From Natronosalvus sp042663485 (lineage in GTDB: Archaea > Halobacteriota > Halobacteria > Halobacteriales > Natrialbaceae): a stretch of DNA of 64,000 bases. Both the position numbers and the translations under genes were made by a program. This document shows, piece by piece, positions 10,776 to 19,658 of this stretch; position 1 is the stretch's first letter, and the number at the start of each line of letters is the position of its first letter. The notes below the pieces were generated by a model, which was not told where the DNA came from, made no database searches, and worked only from the letters and a program-made list of their open reading frames with translations. The stretch is from the NCBI GenBank assembly GCA_042663485.1, contig JBHTAF010000001.1; one strand, given 5' to 3'.

Positions 10776-12194
10776 ATGAAAGAATATCAAACGATCACGG
10801 AAATCAGCGGTCCGCTGGTGTTTGCCGAGGTCGACGAACCCGTTGGCTACGACGAGATCGTCGAGATCGAAACGAAAGACGGCAAGACCCTGCGCGGACA
10901 GGTACTCGAATCGAGCGAAGGACTCGTCTCGATCCAGGTGTTCGAGGGGACGGGCGGCATCGACCGCAACGCCTCCGTTCGCTTCCTGGGCGAGACCATG
11001 AAGATGCCCGTCACGGAGGACCTGCTCGGGCGCGTCCTCGACGGGTCCGGGAACCCCATCGACGGCGGTCCCGAGATCGTTCCCGACGAGCGACTCGACA
11101 TCGTCGGCGCGGCGATCAACCCCTACTCCCGGGAGTACCCCGAGGAGTTCATCCAGACGGGTGTCAGTTCTATCGACGGCATGAACACGCTCGTTCGCGG
11201 GCAGAAACTGCCGATCTTCTCCGGTTCCGGACTGCCGCACAACGATCTGGCGCTCCAGATTGCCCGGCAGGCGACGGTGCCGGAGGAGGAAGGAGAAAGC
11301 GACGAGGAGGGCTCGGAGTTCGCCGTCATCTTCGGCGCGATGGGGATCACCCAGGAGGAGGCCAACGAATTCATGCAGGACTTCGAGCGCACCGGCGCGC
11401 TCGAGCGCTCGGTCGTCTTCATGAACCTCGCGGACGACCCCGCCGTCGAGCGGACGGTCACGCCGCGACTGGCCCTGACCACCGCCGAGTACCTCGCCTT
11501 CGAGAAGGACTACCACGTCCTCGTCATCCTCACGGACATCACGAACTACTGTGAGGCGCTGCGCGAGATCGGCGCGGCCCGCGAGGAGGTGCCGGGCCGA
11601 CGTGGCTACCCCGGATACATGTACACCGACCTGGCCCAGCTCTACGAGCGGGCGGGTCGAATCCAGGGCCGCGAGGGCTCGGTCACCCAGATTCCGATCC
11701 TGACGATGCCCTCCGACGACATCACCCACCCGATTCCGGACCTGACGGGCTACATCACGGAGGGTCAGATCATCGTCGACCGGTCCCTGAACAGTCAAGG
11801 GATCGAGCCGCCGATCAACGTCCTGCCCAGCCTGTCGCGGCTGATGGACGACGGGATCGGCGAGGGACTGACCCGCGGCGATCACGCGGACGTTTCCGAC
11901 CAGCTCTACGCCGCGTACGCGGAGGGTGAGGACCTGCGCGACCTCGTGAACATCGTCGGTCGCGAGGCACTGACCGAACGGGACAACAAATTCCTCGACT
12001 TCGCCGACCGGTTCGAAAACGAGTTCGTCCAGCAGGGGTACGACACCGACCGGTCGATCGAGGATACCCTCGAGATCGGCTGGGATCTCCTCTCGATGCT
12101 GCCCAAAGAGGAACTCAACCGGATCGACGAGGACCTCATCGCGGAGCACTACCGCGAGTCCGAGGAGTCCGCGGAAGCCGTTCAGGCCGACTGA
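10776..12194 (+). CDS. atpB: A-type ATP synthase regulatory subunit B
   Basis: A 472-residue non-catalytic nucleotide-binding subunit. The A-subunit P-loop is replaced by PIFSGSGLPHNDLALQIARQ, as expected for B subunits. VILTDITNYCEALREI and the GYPGYMYTDLAQLYERAGR segment are conserved. An acidic insertion (EEEGESDEEGSE) near residue 172 is a haloarchaeal feature. It is the last recognisable ATP synthase gene here; subunit D, often the next gene in haloarchaea, is not found. Confidence 0.97.
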   Translation: MKEYQTITEISGPLVFAEVDEPVGYDEIVEIETKDGKTLRGQVLESSEGLVSIQVFEGTGGIDRNASVRFLGETMKMPVTEDLLGRVLDGSGNPIDGGPEIVPDERLDIVGAAINPYSREYPEEFIQTGVSSIDGMNTLVRGQKLPIFSGSGLPHNDLALQIARQATVPEEEGESDEEGSEFAVIFGAMGITQEEANEFMQDFERTGALERSVVFMNLADDPAVERTVTPRLALTTAEYLAFEKDYHVLVILTDITNYCEALREIGAAREEVPGRRGYPGYMYTDLAQLYERAGRIQGREGSVTQIPILTMPSDDITHPIPDLTGYITEGQIIVDRSLNSQGIEPPINVLPSLSRLMDDGIGEGLTRGDHADVSDQLYAAYAEGEDLRDLVNIVGREALTERDNKFLDFADRFENEFVQQGYDTDRSIEDTLEIGWDLLSMLPKEELNRIDEDLIAEHYRESEESAEAVQAD

Positions 12195-12342
12195 TCGGTT
12201 CGATTCGACGATTTCTTCGACCTCGTGTGCTCGAGCGGTGGCGCTGCCTGGCTCGAGTTGTACTGGCTGGTGTGGTCGAGTCGAGTTACGATGGACGGTG
12301 TAGCCGGCTCGAGAGACTCGGACTCGAGACAGCGATGCAACA

Positions 12343-12350
12343 CTTAATAC
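12343..12350 (+). promoter_or_regulatory. TATA-like box before the 66-residue membrane protein
   Basis: CTTAATAC lies about 25 bases before the ATG at 12372, with no ribosome-binding site between. This fits a leaderless transcript that starts apart from the ATP synthase operon. Confidence 0.5.
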
Positions 12351-12371
12351 GGCAGCGTTATTTCACGCCGT

Positions 12372-12572
12372 ATGGACAGAATCGAAGTGTTCCTCGTCGT
12401 GATCGCGTGGGAACTGGCGGCGATCGTGCTGACGACTGCCGGGATGCCGGGGAATTTCGTCGTCCTCCCACCGCTGTTCCTGTTCTTCGCACTGCCGATT
12501 TATCTGGTCGGGATGATATTTGTTGACAATGTGTCTCAGCAGACGCTCACTCGCCTGTTGCGTCTACAGTAA
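12372..12572 (+). CDS. Small two-helix membrane protein after the ATP synthase operon
   Basis: A 66-residue protein with two hydrophobic helices (about residues 5-24 and 27-51) and a short polar tail. I do not recognise a named family. It stands where subunit D would be expected, 177 bases after atpB, and has its own TATA-like box. The hydrophobic pattern and the promoter make it likely to be a real gene; its function is unknown. Confidence 0.65.
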   Translation: MDRIEVFLVVIAWELAAIVLTTAGMPGNFVVLPPLFLFFALPIYLVGMIFVDNVSQQTLTRLLRLQ

Positions 12573-12594
12573 CCTGGCTCGGAGGCGCCTTCGG

Positions 12595-13395
12595 CTACGA
12601 ACGTCCGTTTCGAGGCAAACCGCGTCGCTGCTGCCAACGACGACCGTAGATCCGCGGAAGCGGGTCGATCGCTGCACCCCGAACGGCGGGCGGAACCGAC
12701 GAGTACCGCACGGAGGCGCTGTCCGGCAGCGGACCGCCCGGGAGTAGCGAGACGGCCGTCGGGTTTCGCGGCCCTTCTCGCCGCTTCCTGGAGGGCTTCG
12801 ATCGATTCCTGGTGTACACCTCCTCGAGGGCCGCGTGTCCCTCGACCACGCCGCGTCGAGCTTGCTTCATCCGTTTCTTGGCCTGCTGCTGGAGCGCCAC
12901 GTTCGGCGCCTCGGCCCGGATCTCGTCGCCGAACGCCTCGAGGTCGGCCGCGGCTCTCGAGTCGCCGTTCGAAGCGGCGGACAATCGATCGGGACCGACC
13001 ACGTCCTCGATTTCTGCCCTGAGTCGGCGGCTCGCCTGCCGGAAGTCCACGAGGTCGACCGTATTCCAGAGTTCCCGCAACTTGATCGCGTGGTGGAGCT
13101 CGCTGAGATCGATCCCTTCGCTCGCGTCGCGATCCCGGATCGCTTTCGGGAGGTTCTCGACGTCGATCAGGTCGGGGAGGTCGTCGGCGTCGACGGCGTC
13201 GGGCAGCCGCTCGAGGTCCACCGTCTCGAGGAGGCCTTCGGCCGCGTCGGTGATCTCCCACAGTTCCTTCGCCAGGCTCGACACTCGCTCGTCGGACGCG
13301 TCCCGTTCGATCGCCTGAAACAACCCGGTCGTTCCCCCGAGGACGCGTTCCGAGAGCTGCTCGAGGTCGTTCGTCTCGGTCGTCGTACTGTTCAT
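12595..13395 (-). CDS. Haloarchaeal conserved hypothetical protein, helical
   Basis: A 266-residue soluble, acidic protein. The first ~190 residues are predicted helical, with repeated Leu/Asp patterns such as VDLERLPDAVDADDLPDLID. The tail holds RNPTAVSLLPGGPLPDS and DPLPRIYGRRW, which I recall as a conserved ending in haloarchaeal homologues; this supports the frame chosen over the overlapping ORF. No catalytic motif is seen and the function is unknown. It is convergent with the small membrane protein gene, 23 bases away. Confidence 0.65.
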   Translation of the reverse strand: MNSTTTETNDLEQLSERVLGGTTGLFQAIERDASDERVSSLAKELWEITDAAEGLLETVDLERLPDAVDADDLPDLIDVENLPKAIRDRDASEGIDLSELHHAIKLRELWNTVDLVDFRQASRRLRAEIEDVVGPDRLSAASNGDSRAAADLEAFGDEIRAEAPNVALQQQAKKRMKQARRGVVEGHAALEEVYTRNRSKPSRKRREGPRNPTAVSLLPGGPLPDSASVRYSSVPPAVRGAAIDPLPRIYGRRWQQRRGLPRNGRS

Positions 13396-13509
13396 ACCGT
13401 ACGGAGGCGCCGAACGGAGAAAACGGGGCGCCTTACCAGGGAAAGGTCGCGAGGCAGGAATCGCGTTCGGGCCGCTGATTCGGTGACGAAGACGGGTTCG
13501 AGTCCCCGT

Positions 13510-14418
13510 TCAAACGCCTCGGCCCTGCATCCGCTCCTCTTCGGGCAGGTCGACGTTCGCGTCGCCCTTCATGCTCTTGCCCAGGTTCTTCGAGATTTCG
13601 GCGAGTGACTCGGGGTCGTCCCAGTGGTTGACCGCCTCGACGATCGCCTCGGCCATTTCCGGCGGGTTCTCCGCGCCGAAGATACCGCTGCCGACGAAGA
13701 TGCCGTCGCAGTCGTGAGTCATCATGAGCGCGGCGTCTGCCGGGGTGGCGATGCCGCCCGCGGCGAAGTTCACGACCGGGAGCCGCCCCATCTCCGCGGC
13801 CTCGTGGACCAGGTCCGCGTTCGCCTCGATCTCGCGGGCGTAGGCCTCGCGCTCCTCGTGGCTCATCCCCTCGAGTTTGCGGATCTCGCCCTTGATCGTG
13901 CGCTGGTGGTAGACCGCCTGGTTGACGTCGCCGGTGCCGGCCTCGCCCTTGGTGCGGATCATGGCCGCGCCCTCGTCGATCCGGCGCAGGGCCTCCCCGA
14001 GGTTGCGCGCGCCGCAGACGAACGGCGCGGTGAACGCGCGCTTGTCGATGTGGTAGTCGTTGTCCGCGGGCGTGAGCACCTCGCTCTCGTCGATCATGTC
14101 GACGCCGACGGCCTCGAGGATCTGTGCTTCGGTGCGGTGGCCGATACGGGCCTTGCCCATGACGGGGATCGAGACGGAGTCGACGATCTCCTCGACGTCA
14201 GCGGGGTCGGCCATTCGAGCGACGCCGCCGCGCTTTCTGATGTCGGCGGGGACGGCCTCGAGCGCCATCACGGCGACGGCGCCGGCGTCCTCTGCAATCC
14301 GTGCTTGCTCGGGGTTCACGACGTCCATGATGACGCCGCCTTTCTGCATACGGGCGAAGCCGCGCTTGACGAGATCGGTGCCGCGTCGAAGCTCCTCGAG
14401 ATCGGTTGGCTCGGGCAT
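13510..14418 (-). CDS. pdxS: Pyridoxal 5'-phosphate synthase subunit PdxS
   Basis: A 302-residue (beta/alpha)8 barrel enzyme making PLP from ribose 5-phosphate, glyceraldehyde 3-phosphate and ammonia, the ammonia normally supplied by the glutaminase PdxT. Family segments are clear: VAVMALEAVPADIRK, VMGKARIGH with the catalytic-site lysine, DMIDESEVLTPAD, and the late phosphate site GIFVGSGIF. pdxT is not next to it, so the partner must be elsewhere. A TATA-like GCGTAAGTGC lies upstream on the minus strand. No frame problems are seen. Confidence 0.97.
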   Translation of the reverse strand: MPEPTDLEELRRGTDLVKRGFARMQKGGVIMDVVNPEQARIAEDAGAVAVMALEAVPADIRKRGGVARMADPADVEEIVDSVSIPVMGKARIGHRTEAQILEAVGVDMIDESEVLTPADNDYHIDKRAFTAPFVCGARNLGEALRRIDEGAAMIRTKGEAGTGDVNQAVYHQRTIKGEIRKLEGMSHEEREAYAREIEANADLVHEAAEMGRLPVVNFAAGGIATPADAALMMTHDCDGIFVGSGIFGAENPPEMAEAIVEAVNHWDDPESLAEISKNLGKSMKGDANVDLPEEERMQGRGV

Positions 14419-14480
14419 GAACGAGCGTTCGGAAGCCCTGCACTTACGCGTGTCTGTTGGGCCTCGCGATTCGTCATTCG

Positions 14481-15155
14481 TCAGTCGAGGGTGGACTCGT
14501 CCGGTTTCGCTCCCGCGTCGATTCCCTCCGAACGCTCGGTCGAGTCGACCGTTTCGCGGACGCGAGCGCGGACGAACGCGGCGATCGTCTCGCGGTCGGC
14601 CTGCGGATGGACCTCGACTTCTGCCTCGGTCTCGACCTCGTCCGCTGCCTCTGCCTCTCCCTCGAGGGCGTCCTCAGGCGGTGTCTCGAGCGGAATCGTG
14701 CCGCCCGCCATCGCGAACTGGTCGCCCGCGGGCCAGACGGCGAGGTGCGTTTCGGTGTCGATCCGGGCGTCGCCGGCGGGATGGGTCGTCTCGAAGACGT
14801 ACCACCGGCCGGCGGTGCCGTCGCCGCGGTCGAACTCGGTGACCGAGCGTTCGTCCCGGACGGTGATCCCCTCTTCGTCGAGCAGGGAGACGAACCGTTC
14901 TTTGGCCGGGTCTGCGGCCAGCGACATCACGTCCTCGACGGATTTTCCAACGGCCGACAGCGACGGCGAGAGGTCGACGTCGATTCCGAGTAGCGACCGG
15001 GGCTGAATATCACAGTCGCCGATTTTCGGCGTCTCGGCGTGCTCGTAGACCGTCGTCTCGGCCGTGATCGACAGCAGCGAGATCGAAACGTCCTCGGTTC
15101 TCGAGCCGACGGGCACCCACGTCTCGTGAAGCGACGGCGGCAACTCGGCGGTCAT
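14481..15155 (-). CDS. Haloarchaeal hypothetical protein
   Basis: A 224-residue acidic soluble protein I do not recognise. The longer open frame begins at 15260, but its first 35 residues are basic and low-complexity; the ATG at 15155 (MTAELPPSLHETWVPV) is the better start. A folded part covers about residues 1-160, with a WYVFETTHPAGDARIDTETHL segment split by a strand-rich pattern. A Glu/Ala-rich linker follows, then a helix predicted as RETIAAFVRARV. It lies just downstream of pdxS on the same strand, but no functional link is shown. Confidence 0.6.
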   Translation of the reverse strand: MTAELPPSLHETWVPVGSRTEDVSISLLSITAETTVYEHAETPKIGDCDIQPRSLLGIDVDLSPSLSAVGKSVEDVMSLAADPAKERFVSLLDEEGITVRDERSVTEFDRGDGTAGRWYVFETTHPAGDARIDTETHLAVWPAGDQFAMAGGTIPLETPPEDALEGEAEAADEVETEAEVEVHPQADRETIAAFVRARVRETVDSTERSEGIDAGAKPDESTLD

Positions 15156-15286
15156 ACCTCCGCTTCGACGGCCGTCCTTTTTGCCGTGGCGGTCTCCCGG
15201 CTTAGTACGCTCCCAAGCATCGACTGATGAGTGACACCGGATGAACGCCGTCGGTTCCACCCATCAGTTCAGGCTTGGAAAAGCAC

Positions 15287-16771
15287 TCAGTCGGCCTCGA
15301 GCGCCTCGAAGTAGATCGCCCGTTGTTCGGCAGACGCGGGGGTGGTGAGCCACGAGATACCTATCGTGAGCGCGAGACCGAGGCCCATTCCGACGAGACC
15401 GGCTGACCAGCCGCCGTAGCTACCGGGGACGAACGGGAGGAAGACGCTCGCGAGGTAGAACGCCTGGCTCCCGAAGATTCCTGCGGTAATGCCGGCTCGA
15501 GTCGTCCCGCGCCAGTAGAGCGCGATCATCACGGGCAAGGCGAGCTGGGCGAACCCACTGAATGCGGCGTCGCCGAGTTCGAACAGCGTGGCCTGGTTCG
15601 AGAGGCTCGCGAGGAAGGTCGAGACGGCGAAGACGACGACGCCGAGGCGAGCGATCGTGTCCTCGCGCCGGTCCGAAAGCGTCGCGTCGACGAACGGACG
15701 ATAGAGGTCGCGCGTGAAGTACGACGACCCCGACAGCAACATAGAATCCGAGGAGGACATCATCGCGGCCATCGCGCCCGCTATGACGAGCGCGGCGAAC
15801 CACGTCGGAGTGAACTCGGCGAGGATCAGCGGAAGGACGTTGCCGCCGGCCTCGATTTCGGCGACCGCGATGCCGGTGTCGAGCCCACGAGCCCAGGCGC
15901 CGAGCAGGAACGCGGGGACGAAGAGGAGCAGACAGAGGACGGGCCAGAGGGCGAACGACCGCTTGAGTACCGCCTTCGAGCCTGCGGCGAAGAACCGCTG
16001 GTTGACCTGCGGGAACATGGCGACGCCGAAGCCGATCGTGATCGCCGTCGAGAGCATAAACTGCGGGGAGTAGTAGGCCCCGCCCAGCGCGAGGTGTTCG
16101 CTCGCGGTCGCCTCGAGTTCGGCCGTCGCTGCGGTCGGCCCGCCGACGGCGGCGAGCATCCAGAGCAGGGCGGCCCAGGTCGTGACGAGCATGAACGCGC
16201 CCTGGAGCGTGTCGGTCCAGGCGATGCCCCGGAAGCCGGCGAGGACGACGTAGAGGATCATGAAGAGGGTAATGAGGCCGGCCCCAGCGGCGTAGGGAAT
16301 CGCGCCGTCGGTCAGCGCCTCGAGGGCGGTCCCCGCGCCGACCTGCTGGAGCATCACGTACGGGAAGAGCCACACGAGGCTCACCCCGGCGACGAGGCCG
16401 CGGAGGCGTCTCGAGCCGAAGCGGTCCCCGAGCATCTCCCCGAGGGTGACGTAGCCGCGTTGCTGGCCCAGCAACCACTGTTTGTAACCGACGACGTACC
16501 AGAGGACGGCGAAGATGAGGCCGTCCATCACGCCCATAACGAGGATCCACTCGGGGCCGTAGAGGAAGGCCAGGTTTGGTCCGGCGAAGAAGGTGAACGC
16601 CGAGAGCAGGGTCGCGAAGGTGGTAAACAACAGGACGATCGTTCCGAGCGTTCGGCTGGCGAGGTAGAAGTCCTCGGCCGTCCGCTCGGTGAGCCGGTAG
16701 GCGACGAGGCCGACGGCGAGCGCGAGCAGGAGGTAGCCGACGACGATCCCGAGCTGGAGCGCGAGGGTCAC
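15287..16771 (-). CDS. Sodium:solute symporter (SSS family)
   Basis: A 494-residue transporter with about 13 transmembrane helices. Helix 1 starts almost at the N-terminus (LQLGIVVGYLLLALAVGLVAY), and the family's TERTAEDFYLASRTLG and FQALTFTF-like core regions can be followed. SSS proteins couple sodium entry to uptake of organic solutes such as sugars, amino acids or organic acids; the substrate is not evident. The ATG overlaps the stop of the upstream DUF3311-type gene (ATGA), giving a two-gene unit typical of these symporters. Confidence 0.88.
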   Translation of the reverse strand: MTLALQLGIVVGYLLLALAVGLVAYRLTERTAEDFYLASRTLGTIVLLFTTFATLLSAFTFFAGPNLAFLYGPEWILVMGVMDGLIFAVLWYVVGYKQWLLGQQRGYVTLGEMLGDRFGSRRLRGLVAGVSLVWLFPYVMLQQVGAGTALEALTDGAIPYAAGAGLITLFMILYVVLAGFRGIAWTDTLQGAFMLVTTWAALLWMLAAVGGPTAATAELEATASEHLALGGAYYSPQFMLSTAITIGFGVAMFPQVNQRFFAAGSKAVLKRSFALWPVLCLLLFVPAFLLGAWARGLDTGIAVAEIEAGGNVLPLILAEFTPTWFAALVIAGAMAAMMSSSDSMLLSGSSYFTRDLYRPFVDATLSDRREDTIARLGVVVFAVSTFLASLSNQATLFELGDAAFSGFAQLALPVMIALYWRGTTRAGITAGIFGSQAFYLASVFLPFVPGSYGGWSAGLVGMGLGLALTIGISWLTTPASAEQRAIYFEALEAD

Positions 16772-17046
16772 CGGCGATCACCCCCACCGTCTGCTCGGCC
16801 GTCCGACCGTGGTGACCGTGACTGTGACTGTGACTGCGGTCGGTTCGGCTCGATCCCGACGCCCCAGGCGCGCTGGGCGAACGTCCAGAAGAGCGCGGAA
16901 CACAGCGCCAACCAGCCGACGTGCCACCAGAGCCACAGCGGCAGGCCGAACGCGGTCGTCGCGTCCCCCCAGAGGAACCACGGGATCCCGAGGAGGCAGA
17001 CGAGCACCGCCACGAGGACCCAGCCGATTCGTTCGAATCGCTTCAT
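16768..17046 (-). CDS. DUF3311-type small membrane subunit of the symporter
   Basis: A 92-residue protein with two transmembrane helices (about residues 8-27 and 36-60) and a polar tail rich in Ser, Gln and Arg. PWFLWGDATTAFGLPLWLWWH is split between the helices and is the recognisable DUF3311 pattern. Such proteins usually precede SSS symporters and are thought to be accessory subunits. The ATG at 17046 was chosen because the longer open frame upstream has no membrane or family signal. The tail (SQSQSQSR) is encoded by a tandem hexanucleotide repeat, so its length may vary between strains. Confidence 0.8.
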   Translation of the reverse strand: MKRFERIGWVLVAVLVCLLGIPWFLWGDATTAFGLPLWLWWHVGWLALCSALFWTFAQRAWGVGIEPNRPQSQSQSRSPRSDGRADGGGDRR

Positions 17047-17184
17047 ACGCCCCGTCGTTACTCGCCCTGGGTAATTGTTTCTATTCGACTTCGGCCTTTG
17101 AAGACGATCGTTCATCAATGGCGTTTTGGGCGGTTTCAACCGACTCTCCGAAAGGTAAAACGCCTCTTTCAGGTAGGGAAAGGA

Positions 17185-17193
17185 GTATATGTG
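17185..17193 (+). promoter_or_regulatory. TATA-like box before the membrane winged-helix gene
   Basis: GTATATGTG lies about 30 bases before the ATG at 17221 in a locally A+T-rich stretch. No ribosome-binding site precedes the start. Confidence 0.45.
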
Positions 17194-17220
17194 TCGGTGA
17201 GAATACCTGAATAGACACTG

Positions 17221-18309
17221 ATGGCCCGCCTCTTTCCCCTTCGTTCGGAGACGCCCGCCCAGGAGGGCCAGCCTCGAGTGGTCGACCTCGAGGACGAGGA
17301 CGCCGACGCGGTGTTCGGTGCGCTGTCGTCGACGACGGCCCGCCGGATCTACAGTCACTTAAACGACGAACCCGGGACGCCGAGCGACGTCGCCGATGCC
17401 ATCGACTCCTCGATCCAGAACGTCCGCTACCACCTCGAGAAACTCGAGGACGCGGGACTGGTCGAGGTCGTCGACACCTGGTACTCCTCGCGGGGTAACG
17501 AGATGAGCGTCTACGCGACGGCGGACGGGCCGCTGATCGTCACGAGCGACCGCTCGACGGCCGAGCGGCTGAAGACGGCCCTCTCGCGATTCATCGGGGG
17601 CGTCGCGGCCCTCGCTGGCGGGAGTTTGCTCGTCCAGTACGGCCTCTCGAGGTACGTCGGTCCGCAGGCGGGAACGGAAGGGACGGCGGGGACGGGCGGG
17701 ACGACTGATGGTGGAGCTGCTGGGAACGGGAACGGAGACGGAGACGGGAACGGGGCAGGCGACGAAGCCGGCAACGGTAACGGAGCGGCTACCGACGACA
17801 GCGCAGACAGCGCCGACGCCCCCGAATCCGAAGATAGCGAGATGGCCGAGGAGGATACGGCCGACGGCGATGGGGGTGATGGAGCCGAGAGCGAAGACGG
17901 TGGACCTGACGGCAGTGACGGTAGCGACGATGGCGATATGGGTACTACCGACGTGGACGAATCCGACGAGGACACAGAAACCGGCGACGACGCCTCGAGC
18001 GACGATGCCTCGAGCGACGGCGGCGGTGACGACTCGGTCGAGGGGGACGACGCTGCCGACGCGGACGGCGCCAACTATAGCGACAACAGCACCGACGGCA
18101 CCGACGGCGACGTCGCCACCGACGGCGGCAACGAGTCGGTCGTCCCGTCGGGTGACGGCAACGGCAGCGTCGACGGCGTCACGGACGGCGCTGCGGAGGC
18201 TGCCGACGCCATCTTCGCGACGATTCCGCCCGGCGCACTCTTCTTCCTCGGCGGACTGGTCGTCCTGATCGCGGTAACGGTCTACTGGTACTGGGCGACC
18301 TCCTACTGA
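17221..18309 (+). CDS. Membrane-tethered winged-helix regulator with a long disordered acidic linker
   Basis: A 362-residue protein of unusual architecture. Residues about 25-105 form an ArsR-like winged helix (SSTTARRIYSHL, then the recognition helix SSIQNVRYHLEKLEDAGLVE). A first membrane helix lies at about 124-141. Residues about 147-330 are a Gly/Asp/Asn/Ser/Glu-rich disordered stretch encoded by near-repetitive hexanucleotides. A C-terminal membrane helix (about 336-358) ends four residues before the stop. DNA binding is inferred from the fold. Proteins with wHTH plus membrane helices are common in haloarchaea and mostly uncharacterised. It is convergent with a CPBP protease. Confidence 0.8.
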   Translation: MARLFPLRSETPAQEGQPRVVDLEDEDADAVFGALSSTTARRIYSHLNDEPGTPSDVADAIDSSIQNVRYHLEKLEDAGLVEVVDTWYSSRGNEMSVYATADGPLIVTSDRSTAERLKTALSRFIGGVAALAGGSLLVQYGLSRYVGPQAGTEGTAGTGGTTDGGAAGNGNGDGDGNGAGDEAGNGNGAATDDSADSADAPESEDSEMAEEDTADGDGGDGAESEDGGPDGSDGSDDGDMGTTDVDESDEDTETGDDASSDDASSDGGGDDSVEGDDAADADGANYSDNSTDGTDGDVATDGGNESVVPSGDGNGSVDGVTDGAAEAADAIFATIPPGALFFLGGLVVLIAVTVYWYWATSY

Positions 18310-18367
18310 ACCGACGGGGCCTGCCCGAGACTCGAGAGAGACGGGGTGGGGCGCGTTCGGATTCGAG

Positions 18368-19480
18368 TCACAGAGCAATCGACGCGAAGATGACGGCGTT
18401 GTAGATGCCGTGGATGATCGCCGGGACGACGAGGTTGCTCGTCACGAGATACACCGTGCCGAGCACGAGCGAGAGGCCGAAGACGATGGCGAGGCTGGCG
18501 ATGAGCGCCTCTGGGCCCGCCGTTGCGTACGCAGCAGTGTGGACCACCGTGAAGAGGACGCTCGAGACTAGGAGGGCACCGAGTGGGGAGAACACGTCGT
18601 ACATCGACTTCTGGATGACGTTCCGGTACATCAGTTCCTCGAACGGGCCAGTGATGAGAATCGAGGCTGGAACCATTACGTAGAGCAGTTCGGGGTTTCG
18701 TTGTGCGGCCTGCGTCGCCGAGTGCTCGGCCCCTTCGATGCCGCCCGAGGAGAACAGTACCGAGATGGCGATATTGACGAGAAAGATGAGCGCCACGCCC
18801 CCGGCGATCCAGGCGACGGCGCGGAGACTCGGTGTCTCGAGGTCGAAATACGAGCGATCACGCCCCGTGGTGTAGACGAAGGCGACGGCGATCACCGCCG
18901 TGCCGATGGCGACGCCAATCTGCATGACCGCCTGTCGCTGCAGTTCAGACAACCCGCCGACGACGAGCGCGGCGGGAATCTCGAGGAGGAGGCCGATCAA
19001 CGGGCTCACTATCCAGGCGACCAGCGCGAGCGCCGCGAGCCGTGCGGTTACGACGGTTCGCCGTAGCAGGCCGGCAGTGGGAACCGATCCGTACTCGGCG
19101 AGTGCGATGCCGATAGCCGTTCCGGCCGCGAGAAACGACACGAAGACGGTCGAGATCCGTACGCCGAAGCCCGGAATATCGGTCCCGCCGGAGAGACCTT
19201 GCGTGAGGGCGTAACCGGTCAGCAAAACGACGAGCAGGCTACCCAGCGCACCGACCAGGCTGTAGCGACGCTCGAGGAGGTCGTATCGGCGGCCAGCGAA
19301 GACGGCGAGGGTGCCGACGGCGAACAGAAGTCCAAACAGGACGGCGAGGTGGTCGACGCCCTCGCGAACGGGGATGGCGAGTCCGGTCGTCGCGAACGCC
19401 GCGACGACGAGGCCAATGCCGGCGACTGCCCCGGTTTCGTCGCTCGATCGAGCGCGGTCATCCCGCGCGGTCTCGTTCAT
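18368..19480 (-). CDS. CPBP family intramembrane glutamic/metallo-protease
   Basis: A 370-residue polytopic protein of the CPBP (CAAX protease, Rce1-like, formerly Abi) family. The active-site motifs are intact: Glu281-Glu282 and Arg286 in FEELMYRN, His314 in FTVVHTAAY, and His357/Asn361 in IIHGIYNA. Family members cleave prenylated or other membrane-embedded substrates, or serve bacteriocin immunity. The extra N-terminal membrane helices (residues 20-200) are long for the family. The ATG at 19480 was taken because the upstream open frame is basic and disordered. Its 3' end faces the membrane winged-helix gene, 58 bases away. Confidence 0.85.
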   Translation of the reverse strand: MNETARDDRARSSDETGAVAGIGLVVAAFATTGLAIPVREGVDHLAVLFGLLFAVGTLAVFAGRRYDLLERRYSLVGALGSLLVVLLTGYALTQGLSGGTDIPGFGVRISTVFVSFLAAGTAIGIALAEYGSVPTAGLLRRTVVTARLAALALVAWIVSPLIGLLLEIPAALVVGGLSELQRQAVMQIGVAIGTAVIAVAFVYTTGRDRSYFDLETPSLRAVAWIAGGVALIFLVNIAISVLFSSGGIEGAEHSATQAAQRNPELLYVMVPASILITGPFEELMYRNVIQKSMYDVFSPLGALLVSSVLFTVVHTAAYATAGPEALIASLAIVFGLSLVLGTVYLVTSNLVVPAIIHGIYNAVIFASIAL

Positions 19481-19658
19481 ATCTCTTCGTTCGCCCGAAC
19501 GATAATAGGCGCTCTGCAATCGGCACCTGGTCGGGTCCGTCGAGGGTGGTCGAGGGTGTGGACCAATGGTCGGTGAGGTCGTCGCCTGGTTACTGCCATC
19601 CCGACGTCGAACCATTCCCGGAGTACCGCTCGTTCCCGGAGAACCGTTCGTTCTCGAA

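Noticed and set aside
12536..13261. Alternative minus-strand frame over the hypothetical gene at 12595-13395
   Set aside because: It is Arg/Gly-rich without structure; the other frame holds the conserved-looking RNPTAVS and LPRIYGRRW tail and starts cleanly.
16094..17074. A 326-codon + strand frame over the symporter/DUF3311 pair
   Set aside because: Shadow of the minus-strand genes; hydrophilic and repetitive with no motif, while the minus strand encodes clear membrane helices.
17511..18074. Ser/Pro-rich minus-strand frame over the disordered linker
   Set aside because: Mirror of a repetitive coding stretch; no start signal or motif.
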